From the NCBI RefSeq assembly GCF_000758305.1, contig NZ_CP009458.1:3658001-3722000 (forward strand): a stretch of DNA of 64,000 bases. The letters are read 5' to 3'. The position numbers were made by a program, and so were the translations under genes. Below, piece by piece: positions 1 through 8,019 of this stretch (position 1 is its first letter; every line of letters begins with the position of its first letter). The notes below the pieces were generated by a model that saw only the letters and a list, made by a program, of their open reading frames with translations, did not search any database and was not told the DNA's origin. Origin of the DNA: Cedecea neteri. GTDB lineage: Bacteria; Pseudomonadota; Gammaproteobacteria; Enterobacterales; Enterobacteriaceae.

Positions 1-1417
1 CAGGGTAAACCAGCTCAAGCCTCCGGGTATGTAGATGAAGAAAATAATGAATAAGTAGCTCAATATCATCTTGCCGCTCGCGCAGCGGTGGTAACCGCAG
101 AGGAATAACATTCAAACGATAGTAGAGATCTTCCCGAAACTTGCCGTCAGCGATGAACCGATCAAGATTTTGGTTTGTGGCAGAAATAATTCGAATATCA
201 ACCGGTACGGGATGACTTGCGCCTACGGGTTGGATTTCACGAGATTCAATAGCCCGCAGCAGTTTGGCCTGAAGCGTTAACGGCATGTCACCAATTTCAT
301 CGAGAAACAAAGTTCCGTTATTGGCTGCCTGAAGTAACCCGATTTTACCGTTGGTTGATGCCCCGGTAAACGCTCCTTTGACGTAACCAAATAACTCGCT
401 CTCCAATAGTTGCTCTGGAATTGCCGCACAGTTAATAGCGATAAAAGGTTTGTCTTTACGGTCACTTAGCTTATGTATTGCCCTGGCGACAACTTCTTTC
501 CCGGTACCGCTTTCTCCTGAAATCATCACGCTAGAGGGACTTGGTGCTATGCGGCTAATCAGCTTTTTCAATTGCCGCATAGGCCGACATTCCCCCACCA
601 TCTGTTCAATTTGTGGCCCGTCCTGCTGTGGTGAAAAATCTGCAGAAGAATGTGACTGGTGAAATGCCATCAGAAAAAACCACTGATCCTGAATAGCGTG
701 CAGTTGACCAATGATGAGCTCTTTTTCTCCGTCAATGGCAATAACGTGTTGCATATGCCCACGAATAAAATTCTGCGCAAACGTCAGAGGCTGAAAATTA
801 ATGGTTTTGCCGATAATACTTCCCTGATTTGCGCCAAGAATTTTCAATGCAGCCTGATTAACATACTTAATACTTTGTTCCTGACTAACAACAATCACGC
901 CCTGATCCATATGTTCAAGCATCGTTAAAAACATTTTATGAATGTTATCACTGCCGCGTTGATCTTCCAGGAGTCGCGAAACAAATATAGAAGAGACATG
1001 ACGCACGTAATCGGAAAATTCGGTAATGTTATCGTTTATTCTTTCTTGCTGATCGCAGGTGACTGCGATCAAACTAATTACGCCCACGCATTGTTCTTGA
1101 TAAATAATAGGTGTGCCGAGAAAAGCTTTTTCTTTACAAGTTTCTTTACTCTCACACCCTTTACACAGTGGGTCAAAACGTGAGTGGGCGACCACCTTCT
1201 CCTTTTTTGTTTCAATAATGTAACGAAGAAGTCTGGAGTCTTTATTTAATTTTCGCCCAAGAAACTTTCCGTAAGTACCCGTACCGGCAACCCGGCACAG
1301 CGCATTGTCGACAATTTCAACCTCAAGCTGAAGCACACTTGAAAGCATGCGGGCAAATCGTTGAATAGTAGGTTGAATGTGCATCAAAATGGAGGGACTC
1401 TTCGAAGGTATCATCAT
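1..1417 (-). CDS. ygeV: Sigma-54-dependent activator YgeV (3' end cut by window edge)
   Basis: The reverse strand is open from a stop at 1550-1552 to base 1. The protein has an N-terminal sensory part with a cysteine-rich segment (FDPLCKGCESKETC), then a PAS-like region (HMDQGVIVVSQEQS), then a AAA+ sigma-54 activation domain with Walker A GESGTGKE, the sigma-54 contact loop GAFTGA and Walker B LFLDEIGD. The C-terminal helix-turn-helix lies beyond the window. I chose the start at 1417 (MMIPSKSPSILM) because it matches the position of the E. coli YgeV start relative to the conserved MxIQPTIQRF block; an in-frame ATG at 1435 is possible. It is divergent from ygeW. From its position it should activate the -24/-12 promoters in this island. 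Ligand not visible; a purine or catabolite is an inference. Confidence 0.9.
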   Translation of the reverse strand, partial: MMIPSKSPSILMHIQPTIQRFARMLSSVLQLEVEIVDNALCRVAGTGTYGKFLGRKLNKDSRLLRYIIETKKEKVVAHSRFDPLCKGCESKETCKEKAFLGTPIIYQEQCVGVISLIAVTCDQQERINDNITEFSDYVRHVSSIFVSRLLEDQRGSDNIHKMFLTMLEHMDQGVIVVSQEQSIKYVNQAALKILGANQGSIIGKTINFQPLTFAQNFIRGHMQHVIAIDGEKELIIGQLHAIQDQWFFLMAFHQSHSSADFSPQQDGPQIEQMVGECRPMRQLKKLISRIAPSPSSVMISGESGTGKEVVARAIHKLSDRKDKPFIAINCAAIPEQLLESELFGYVKGAFTGASTNGKIGLLQAANNGTLFLDEIGDMPLTLQAKLLRAIESREIQPVGASHPVPVDIRIISATNQNLDRFIADGKFREDLYYRLNVIPLRLPPLRERQDDIELLIHYFLHLHTRRLELVYP

Positions 1418-1543
1418 ATCACTCGCTGAAAGCATTACCGGGCGAACAACCGCGCCGGGGATTCTTTGAATGATACTACCCCAGCCCCTGACAATAATTG
1501 ATGCAGGCACATTCTCTTTTTCATCCTTTGGGGAAATATGGAA

Positions 1544-1566
1544 TTGATATCACATTTTCATATCAA
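1544..1566. promoter_or_regulatory. Inverted repeat TTGATAT-N9-ATATCAA, candidate activator site
   Basis: Perfect 7-base arms separated by nine bases lie in the AT-rich ygeV-ygeW gap, about 205 bases upstream of the ygeW sigma-54 site. This distance is normal for an enhancer-binding activator. Binding by YgeV is inferred only. Confidence 0.4.
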
Positions 1567-1673
1567 CATGATAATTGAGAGTGAAATTTATCAATTTGAC
1601 ACATTTCTCACCGGGAACTTCTCCCTCCTCTCCACCAGTGATATGAAATCAATTACACAGCGAGTTGAATGAT

Positions 1674-1696
1674 TGAAATTACGGCTGATAATTTCA
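1674..1696. promoter_or_regulatory. Inverted repeat TGAAATTA-N7-TAATTTCA, second candidate site
   Basis: Perfect 8-base arms centred about 90 bases upstream of the ygeW -24 element. The rest of the 448-base gap between the two start codons is AT-rich and shows no other gene. The site could bind YgeV or another regulator. Confidence 0.35.
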
Positions 1697-1771
1697 TTTT
1701 ATTCGTTTAATTTCGTGATTTGCCTCTCATATTTCTGCCATTTGTTTATTCAAAACAGAATGAGTGTGAAA

Positions 1772-1788
1772 TTGGCATGCTTATTGTT
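1772..1788 (+). promoter_or_regulatory. Sigma-54 (-24/-12) promoter of ygeW
   Basis: TTGGCATGCTTATTGTT has GG and GT ten bases apart, one mismatch in each half from TTGGCAC/TTGCT. It lies about 78 bases ahead of the ygeW start and faces the sigma-54 activator gene ygeV. Confidence 0.65.
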
Positions 1789-1865
1789 AGTTGAATTACA
1801 ACGCCGGTATCCCGGAACTGCCACCAGTCATCAATAAGCTGCCACTTACAACCAGGATTGAAAGA

Positions 1866-3053
1866 ATGAAAACAGTTAACGAACTGATTAAGGATATCAA
1901 CAAACTTAATTCCAGCCTGCATGAGAAAGATTTTTTGCTAACATGGGAACAAACCCCTGACGAACTGAAACAAGTTCTGGATGTCGCTGAAGCCTTAAAA
2001 ACCCTGCGCGCCGAAAATATCGCCACCAAAGTGTTCAACAGTGGTTTAGGTATCTCCGTTTTCCGCGATAACTCCACCCGTACCCGTTTCTCTTACGCCT
2101 CAGCACTTAATCTCTTAGGGCTGGCACAACAGGATTTAGACGAAGGAAAATCACAGATTGCTCACGGCGAAACGGTACGTGAAACCGCCAATATGATTTC
2201 CTTCTGCGCCGACGCCATTGGGATTCGTGATGATATGTTCCTGGGCGCCGGTAATGCCTATATGCGCGAAGTGGGTGACGCGCTGGATGATGGTCATAAA
2301 CAAGGCGTTCTGCCCCAGCGTCCTGCGCTGATTAACTTACAGTGCGATATCGACCACCCTACCCAATCTATGGCCGACCTTGCCTGGCTACGTGAACATT
2401 TCGGCTCATTGGACAACCTCAAAGGCAAAAAAATCGCTATGACCTGGGCATATTCACCCAGCTACGGTAAGCCGCTTTCCGTGCCGCAGGGCATTATCGG
2501 CTTGATGACTCGTTTTGGCATGGATGTCACTTTAGCGCATCCGGAAGGTTATGACCTGATCCCGGATGTGATTGAAGTGGCTAAAAACAATGCTAAAGCT
2601 TCCGGTGGCAGCTTCCGTCAGGTGACCGATATGGCCGAAGCCTTCAAAGATGCGGATATCGTCTACCCGAAATCCTGGGCACCTTATCAGGTGATGGAGC
2701 AGCGCACAGCGCTGCTTCGTGCCAACGATCATGATGGCCTTAAAGCACTCGAAAAAGCCTGCCTGGCGCAAAACGCCCAGCATAAAAACTGGCACTGCAC
2801 CGAAGAGATGATGGCAGAAACGCACAACGGTGAAGCCCTTTATATGCACTGCCTGCCAGCCGACATTACCGGCGTTTCTTGCGATGAAGGTGAAGTAGAA
2901 GATGCCGTGTTTGAAAAATACCGTATCGCAACCTACAAAGAAGCAAGCTGGAAGCCGTACATCATCGCCGCCATGATCCTCTGCCGTAAATATGCCCGCC
3001 CCGGACAACTGCTCGAAGCGCTGCTCAATGACGCGCAGAAACGCATTAAATAA
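1866..3053 (+). CDS. ygeW: Carbamoyltransferase YgeW
   Basis: A 395-residue member of the aspartate/ornithine carbamoyltransferase fold. The carbamoyl-phosphate loop is visible as FRDNSTRTRF near residue 72, and the second signature HCLPAD lies near residue 330. Length and sequence match E. coli YgeW closely. The open frame extends upstream to a TTG at 1791, but the family starts at MKTVNELIKD, so I use the ATG at 1866; the ribosome site is weak. It is first in the ygeW-X-Y-hyuA-yqeA run. In the anaerobic purine pathway it is thought to release a carbamoyl group from a ureido intermediate as carbamoyl phosphate, which YqeA would use to make ATP. The exact substrate is inference. Confidence 0.93.
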   Translation: MKTVNELIKDINKLNSSLHEKDFLLTWEQTPDELKQVLDVAEALKTLRAENIATKVFNSGLGISVFRDNSTRTRFSYASALNLLGLAQQDLDEGKSQIAHGETVRETANMISFCADAIGIRDDMFLGAGNAYMREVGDALDDGHKQGVLPQRPALINLQCDIDHPTQSMADLAWLREHFGSLDNLKGKKIAMTWAYSPSYGKPLSVPQGIIGLMTRFGMDVTLAHPEGYDLIPDVIEVAKNNAKASGGSFRQVTDMAEAFKDADIVYPKSWAPYQVMEQRTALLRANDHDGLKALEKACLAQNAQHKNWHCTEEMMAETHNGEALYMHCLPADITGVSCDEGEVEDAVFEKYRIATYKEASWKPYIIAAMILCRKYARPGQLLEALLNDAQKRIK

Positions 3054-3061
3054 CTTTTCTG

Positions 3062-3079
3062 GCTGGCCTACGGGCCAGC
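3062..3079 (+). other. Intergenic stem-loop ygeW-ygeX
   Basis: GCTGGCC-TACG-GGCCAGC forms a perfect 7-pair stem with a stable tetraloop but no U-run. It sits in the 61-base gap and is more likely an mRNA stability or processing element than a terminator. Confidence 0.5.
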
Positions 3080-3114
3080 ATTACCTGCGCCATCATGACG
3101 AATAAGGACAGAGT

Positions 3115-4314
3115 ATGTCTGCTTTCTCACTGAAAATGGATATTGCCGATAACCGGTTTTTCACAGGTGAAACCTCGCCGCTGTTTTCACGTAAACAAGC
3201 GCAACAGGCACGGCATTTCCATCAAAAAATAGTCGGTTATAAACCAACTCCGCTGTATGCCTTGAACGAACTGGCCGCGCTGTTTGGCGTGCGAAAGATT
3301 CTGGTTAAAGACGAGTCACAACGCTTTGATCTGAACGCTTTCAAAATGCTTGGTGGCTCCTTCGCTATCGCTCAACTGCTGTGTGAAAAGTATCAGCTAA
3401 ATATCGATGACCTGTCGCTTGACGAGCTGAAAACGCGCATCAGCGAAAAGATGACCTTTGCCACTACAACCGATGGAAACCACGGGCGTGGCGTCGCATG
3501 GGCAGCAAGGCAGCTTGGGCAAAATGCGGTGGTGTATATGCCCAAAGGATCGGCCCAGGAACGTGTTGACGCCATTCTGCGTCTCGGCGCTGAGTGTATC
3601 GTCACCGACATGAACTACGACGATACCGTGCGTTTCACGATGCAAACCGCGCAGAAAAACGGCTGGGAAGTCGTGCAGGATACGGCCTGGGATGGCTATA
3701 CCAAAATTCCAACCTGGATAATGCAGGGCTACACCACGCTAGCCGACGAAGCCGTTGAACAAATGGCGTCAATGGGGATAGCCCGCCCCACCCACGTGTT
3801 CTTACAGGCGGGTGTGGGCGCTATGGCAGGCGGTGTGCTGGGCTATTTGGCTGATGTCTATGGTGCCAGCAACTTGCATTCAGTGATTGTTGAACCGGAA
3901 CTGGCCGACTGTATTTATCGCTCAGGCGTTAAAGGCCAGATAGTTAATGTCGGCGGCGAGATGGCCACCATCATGGCCGGTCTGGCCTGTGGCGAGCCAA
4001 ACCCACTCGGTTGGGAACTGCTGCGCAATTGTTCTACGCAGTTTATCTCTTGCCAGGATGCTGTCGCTGCGCTTGGGATGCGCGTGCTGGGCAATCCAAT
4101 AGGCCACGACCCTCGCATTATTTCCGGTGAATCTGGCGCCGTCGGTCTCGGGACGCTGGCTGCCATTCACTACCACCCTCAGCGAGAAGCGCTAATGAAC
4201 AAACTGCAGTTGGAGAGCGATTCTGTCGTGCTGGTGATCAGCACCGAAGGCGACACCGACGTGAAGCACTATCGGGAAGTCGTTTGGGCAGGCAAGCACC
4301 CGGCCGCATTGTAA
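3115..4314 (+). CDS. ygeX: Diaminopropionate ammonia-lyase YgeX
   Basis: A 399-residue fold-type II PLP enzyme that converts 2,3-diaminopropionate to pyruvate and two ammonia. The PLP lysine is K77 in NAFKMLGG, D120 lies in DGNHG, and a second catalytic aspartate lies in VQDTAWDGYT; these match the residues known for the E. coli enzyme. A strong AAGGA ribosome site precedes the ATG. It is the step where purine-derived carbon would enter central metabolism as pyruvate. Downstream spacing to ygeY is 33 bases, so the two are very likely co-transcribed. Identification is firm; its place in the purine pathway rests on recent literature recalled from memory. Confidence 0.95.
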   Translation: MSAFSLKMDIADNRFFTGETSPLFSRKQAQQARHFHQKIVGYKPTPLYALNELAALFGVRKILVKDESQRFDLNAFKMLGGSFAIAQLLCEKYQLNIDDLSLDELKTRISEKMTFATTTDGNHGRGVAWAARQLGQNAVVYMPKGSAQERVDAILRLGAECIVTDMNYDDTVRFTMQTAQKNGWEVVQDTAWDGYTKIPTWIMQGYTTLADEAVEQMASMGIARPTHVFLQAGVGAMAGGVLGYLADVYGASNLHSVIVEPELADCIYRSGVKGQIVNVGGEMATIMAGLACGEPNPLGWELLRNCSTQFISCQDAVAALGMRVLGNPIGHDPRIISGESGAVGLGTLAAIHYHPQREALMNKLQLESDSVVLVISTEGDTDVKHYREVVWAGKHPAAL

Positions 4315-4347
4315 TGCATAACAAATTCAGAAAAGGAGAACACATTC

Positions 4348-5559
4348 ATGGCTAAACATATTCCGTTTAAACTGATTCTTGAAAAAGCCAATCACTACCA
4401 GCAGGACATGACCCGCTTCCTGCGCGACATGATTGCTATCCCGAGCGAAAGCAGCGACGAAAAACGCGTCGTTCACCGTATAAAAGAAGAGATGGAGAAA
4501 GTCGGTTTCGACAAGGTAGAAATTGACCCAATGGGCAATGTTCTGGGGTATATCGGCCACGGCCCACGCCTGGTGGCAATGGATGCGCATATTGACACAG
4601 TGGGTATTGGTAACATTAAAAACTGGAGTTTTGACCCGTATCAAGGGATGGAAACCGAAGAACTGATCGGGGGGCGTGGCGCGTCTGACCAGGAAGGTGG
4701 TATGGCCTCCATGGTTTATGCAGGAAAAATCATCAAAGATCTCGGTCTGGAAGACGAATATACGCTGCTGGTAACCGGCACAGTGCAAGAAGAAGACTGC
4801 GACGGTCTGTGCTGGCAGTACATCATTGAACAGTCGGGTATCCGCCCAGAATTTGTGGTCAGTACCGAACCCACCGACTGCCAAATCTATCGCGGCCATC
4901 GTGGTCGTATGGAAATTCGTGTCGATGTGCAAGGCGTTAGCTGCCATGGCTCTGCGCCAGAACGCGGTGATAACGCCATTTTCAAAATGGGCCCAATCCT
5001 CAATGAATTGCAGGATCTTTCACACAAACTAGGCAATGACGAGTTCCTTGGCAAAGGTACACTCACCGTTTCCGAAATTTTCTTCACCTCCCCTAGCCGA
5101 TGCGCGGTTGCTGACAGCTGTGCGGTATCTATCGACCGTCGTCTGACTTGGGGCGAGACATGGGAAGGCGCGCTGGATGAAATACGCGCCCTGCCGGCGG
5201 TACAAAACGCCGGAGCCGTCGTGTCAATGTATCACTACGATCGCCCGTCATGGACGGGACTTGTATACCCAACCGAATGCTACTTCCCAACCTGGAAAGT
5301 TGAAGAAAACCACTTCACTGTCCGTGCGTTGAGCAATGCCTATGAAGGACTCTTTGGCAAGGCGCCCGTGGTTGATAAGTGGACGTTCTCCACTAACGGC
5401 GTATCTATCATGGGCCGCCACGGTATTCCGGTCATCGGTTTTGGCCCAGGCAAAGAGCCTGAAGCCCACGCGCCAAATGAAAAAACCTGGAAATCACATC
5501 TGGTGACCTGCGCTGCGATGTATGCCTCTATTCCGCTAAGCTGGCTGGCAACCGAGTAA
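4348..5559 (+). CDS. ygeY: M20-family peptidase/amidohydrolase YgeY
   Basis: A 403-residue M20 metallopeptidase-fold protein. Metal-site motifs are visible: MDAHIDTVG near residue 80, GASDQEGG near 112, VQEEDCDG near 148 and STEPTDC near 173. The ribosome site AAAAGGAGA is strong. In this cluster it probably hydrolyses an N-carbamoyl or amide intermediate derived from the opened purine ring, upstream of YgeX; this is inference from context and family chemistry. Sequence and length agree with E. coli YgeY. No signal peptide, so cytoplasmic. Confidence 0.93.
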   Translation: MAKHIPFKLILEKANHYQQDMTRFLRDMIAIPSESSDEKRVVHRIKEEMEKVGFDKVEIDPMGNVLGYIGHGPRLVAMDAHIDTVGIGNIKNWSFDPYQGMETEELIGGRGASDQEGGMASMVYAGKIIKDLGLEDEYTLLVTGTVQEEDCDGLCWQYIIEQSGIRPEFVVSTEPTDCQIYRGHRGRMEIRVDVQGVSCHGSAPERGDNAIFKMGPILNELQDLSHKLGNDEFLGKGTLTVSEIFFTSPSRCAVADSCAVSIDRRLTWGETWEGALDEIRALPAVQNAGAVVSMYHYDRPSWTGLVYPTECYFPTWKVEENHFTVRALSNAYEGLFGKAPVVDKWTFSTNGVSIMGRHGIPVIGFGPGKEPEAHAPNEKTWKSHLVTCAAMYASIPLSWLATE

Positions 5560-5575
5560 TCCTGACCCGTCATTC

Positions 5576-5597
5576 CTCCCGTCGTTTGCGGCGGGAG
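5576..5597 (+). other. Intergenic stem-loop ygeY-hyuA
   Basis: CTCCCGTC-GTTTGC-GGCGGGAG pairs over 8 positions with one G-U. There is no U-run and the hyuA start follows within 14 bases, so it may affect mRNA decay or hyuA translation rather than end transcription. Confidence 0.45.
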
Positions 5598-5610
5598 TCT
5601 GGAGTTCTCT

Positions 5611-7017
5611 ATGCGCGTATTGATTAAAAACGGCATTGTGATCAACGCTGACGGCCAGGCGAAACAGGACTTACTCATTGAGAACGGCCTGGTCAGCCAG
5701 CTTGCCGATGACATAACCCCGGAGCAGCCCTGCGAAATTATCGATGCCAGCGGGTGTTATGTGATGCCCGGTGGGGTTGATGTTCACACTCACTTTAATA
5801 TTGATACCGGGCTGGCCCGCAGCTGCGACGACTTTTTTACCGGAACTCGCGCAGCGGCCTGCGGTGGTACAACCACTATCGTTGACCATATGGGCTTTGG
5901 TCCGGTGGGGTGTCGGTTACGCCACCAACTTGAAACCTACCATGGTTACGCCGCCTACAAAGCGGTTATCGATTACAGCTTTCACGGCGTCATTCAGCAT
6001 ATTAACCACGCCATCCTCGATGAAATTCCAATGATGGTTGAGGCAGGGATCAGCAGTTTCAAGCTTTATCTCACCTATCAATACAAACTCAACGATGACG
6101 AAGTGCTTCAGGCGTTAAGTCATCTGCATCGTGCAGGGGCGCTGACTACCGTTCACCCTGAAAATGACGCGGCAATAGCCCGCAGACGCGCTGAGTTTTT
6201 GGCCGCGGGTAATACTGCCCCCCGCTATCATGCCCTCAGCCGTCCGCTAGAATGTGAAGCGGAAGCCATCGCCCGAATGATCAACCTCGCCCAGCTTGCG
6301 GGTAACGCACCACTGTATATCGTGCATCTCTCTAATGGACTGGGGCTGGAATACCTGCGTCTTGCCCGTTCGCGCCACCAGCCAGTGTGGGTAGAAACCT
6401 GCCCGCAGTACCTTCTGCTGGATGAGCGCTGCTACGAACGAGAAGATGCGCTGAAGTATCTGCTCAGCCCACCTCTGCGTAATGCCAGCAATAACGATGC
6501 GCTGTGGTGTGGCATTACGGATGGTCAAATTGACGTACTGGCAACTGACCACTGCGCGTTTTCAATGGCACAGCGGCTGTATCTTTCCGGCGGTGATTTT
6601 AGCCGCTGCCCCAATGGCCTGCCCGGGGTAGAAAACCGTCTACTGCTGCTGTTCTCGCACGGCGTGATGACCGGACGAATAACGCCTGAGCATTTTGTCG
6701 CGCTCACCAGCGCCAACCCGGCAAAACTGTTTGGCCTGTGGCCGCAAAAAGGGCGGCTTGCTCCCGGAGCCGATGGCGATGTGGTGATTATCGATCCGCG
6801 TCGAACCACAACCATTCGCCACGAAATGCTGCACGACAACGCAGACTATTCACCCTGGGAAGGATTTGTCTGCCAGGGCTCTATTCGCCAGACCTTGTCC
6901 CACGGTCGGGTTATTTTCAATAACGGTAGCTTCACCGGCACAGCGGGTCAGGGGCGTTTTCTGCGCCGGGCCCCCTTTTCTACCGCCCATTTATCGATGA
7001 GCGGCAATGCATCCTAA
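5611..7017 (+). CDS. hyuA: Dihydropyrimidinase/hydantoinase-type amidohydrolase HyuA (YgeZ)
   Basis: A 468-residue cyclic amidohydrolase of the hydantoinase family. The metal-binding HxH lies in DVHTHF near residue 57, the probable carboxylated lysine in SFKLYLTY near residue 151, and later metal ligands in HPEN, IVHLSN and ATDHCAF. It should open a cyclic amide ring (hydantoin or imidazolone) produced from the purine skeleton; E. coli HyuA acts on phenylhydantoins in vitro. It follows ygeY by 51 bases and precedes yqeA by 12, consistent with one operon. It is slightly longer than the 461-residue E. coli protein, with the difference at the C-terminus. Confidence 0.93.
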   Translation: MRVLIKNGIVINADGQAKQDLLIENGLVSQLADDITPEQPCEIIDASGCYVMPGGVDVHTHFNIDTGLARSCDDFFTGTRAAACGGTTTIVDHMGFGPVGCRLRHQLETYHGYAAYKAVIDYSFHGVIQHINHAILDEIPMMVEAGISSFKLYLTYQYKLNDDEVLQALSHLHRAGALTTVHPENDAAIARRRAEFLAAGNTAPRYHALSRPLECEAEAIARMINLAQLAGNAPLYIVHLSNGLGLEYLRLARSRHQPVWVETCPQYLLLDERCYEREDALKYLLSPPLRNASNNDALWCGITDGQIDVLATDHCAFSMAQRLYLSGGDFSRCPNGLPGVENRLLLLFSHGVMTGRITPEHFVALTSANPAKLFGLWPQKGRLAPGADGDVVIIDPRRTTTIRHEMLHDNADYSPWEGFVCQGSIRQTLSHGRVIFNNGSFTGTAGQGRFLRRAPFSTAHLSMSGNAS

Positions 7018-7029
7018 AGTGAGGAATCC

Positions 7030-7962
7030 ATGAGTAAAAGAATTGTACTTGCCCTCGGCGGCAATGCCTTAGGCGAGGATCTGGCCGGGCAAATGCAGGC
7101 AGTAAAACAAACATCACAGGCCATCGTTGATCTGATTGCTCAAGGGCATCAGGTGGTCGTGACTCACGGTAATGGGCCGCAGGTTGGGATGATTAACCTG
7201 GCCTTCGAAGCGGCCGCCAAAACCGATGCACATACACCAATGCTGCCAATGTCGGTCTGCGTGGCGCTGAGCCAGGGCTACATTGGCTACGATCTCCAAA
7301 ACGCGCTGCGTGAAGAGCTGCTCTCGCGCAATATGCATATCCCAGTGGCAACGCTGATTACCCAGGTTGAGGTGGATGCCAATGATCCGGCGTTCAGCAA
7401 CCCAACTAAACCTATCGGTTCATTTTTCAACAAGGAAGAAGCCGACCAGCTTTCCCTAAAGGGTTATGTGCTCAAAGAAGATGCTGGACGAGGCTATCGT
7501 CGCGTCGTTGCTTCGCCAAAACCGATTGATATCATTGAAAAAGAAACAGTTAAAGCCATGATGGATGCCTGCCACGTAGTGATTACCGCCGGCGGTGGTG
7601 GGATCCCGGTGATCCGCGAAGGTAACCATCTGCGCGGGGCAAGCGCGGTTATCGATAAAGATTGGGCCAGCGCCAAACTCGCGGCAATGATTGATGCCGA
7701 TATGCTGATAATTCTTACCGCGGTAGAAAAAGTGGCTATCAATTTTGGCCAGCCGAACGAACAGTGGCTGGATAACCTGTCGCTGAGCGATGCAGAGCAG
7801 TTTATTGCTGAAGGGCATTTCGCCAAAGGTTCAATGCTGCCGAAGGTGGAAGCCGCCGCTTCCTTTGCTCGCTCACGTCCAGGCCGTAAGGCGCTGATCA
7901 CCGTATTGAGCAAAGCAAAAGAAGGTATTGAAGGTAAAACCGGGACTGTTATTCAGGGATAA
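7030..7962 (+). CDS. yqeA: Carbamate kinase YqeA
   Basis: A 310-residue amino-acid-kinase-fold protein with LALGGNALG at the N-terminus, THGNGPQVG near residue 45 and the AGGGGIPV loop near residue 195. It catalyses carbamoyl phosphate + ADP to ATP + carbamate. A GAGGAA ribosome site lies just ahead of the ATG. As the last gene of the ygeW operon it would harvest the carbamoyl phosphate made by YgeW, giving substrate-level ATP during anaerobic purine use. It is followed by a long palindrome that separates it from the convergent yqeB. Confidence 0.94.
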   Translation: MSKRIVLALGGNALGEDLAGQMQAVKQTSQAIVDLIAQGHQVVVTHGNGPQVGMINLAFEAAAKTDAHTPMLPMSVCVALSQGYIGYDLQNALREELLSRNMHIPVATLITQVEVDANDPAFSNPTKPIGSFFNKEEADQLSLKGYVLKEDAGRGYRRVVASPKPIDIIEKETVKAMMDACHVVITAGGGGIPVIREGNHLRGASAVIDKDWASAKLAAMIDADMLIILTAVEKVAINFGQPNEQWLDNLSLSDAEQFIAEGHFAKGSMLPKVEAAASFARSRPGRKALITVLSKAKEGIEGKTGTVIQG

Positions 7963-7968
7963 GTTAAC

Positions 7969-8008
7969 TTATCTGGCCAACTATTGTCGTATCATATTGG
8001 CCAGATAA
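7969..8008. terminator. Convergent-gene palindrome between yqeA and yqeB
   Basis: TTATCTGGCCAA and TTGGCCAGATAA form a perfect 12-base stem with a 16-base loop. No clear U-run follows on either strand, but its place between two converging genes suggests a bidirectional transcription end. Confidence 0.6.
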
Positions 8009-8019
8009 CCAAAGCCATA

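Noticed and set aside
4327..4947. A 206-residue minus-strand ORF opposite ygeY
   Set aside because: It is wholly antisense to a conserved metallopeptidase gene, has no recognisable domain and no ribosome site.
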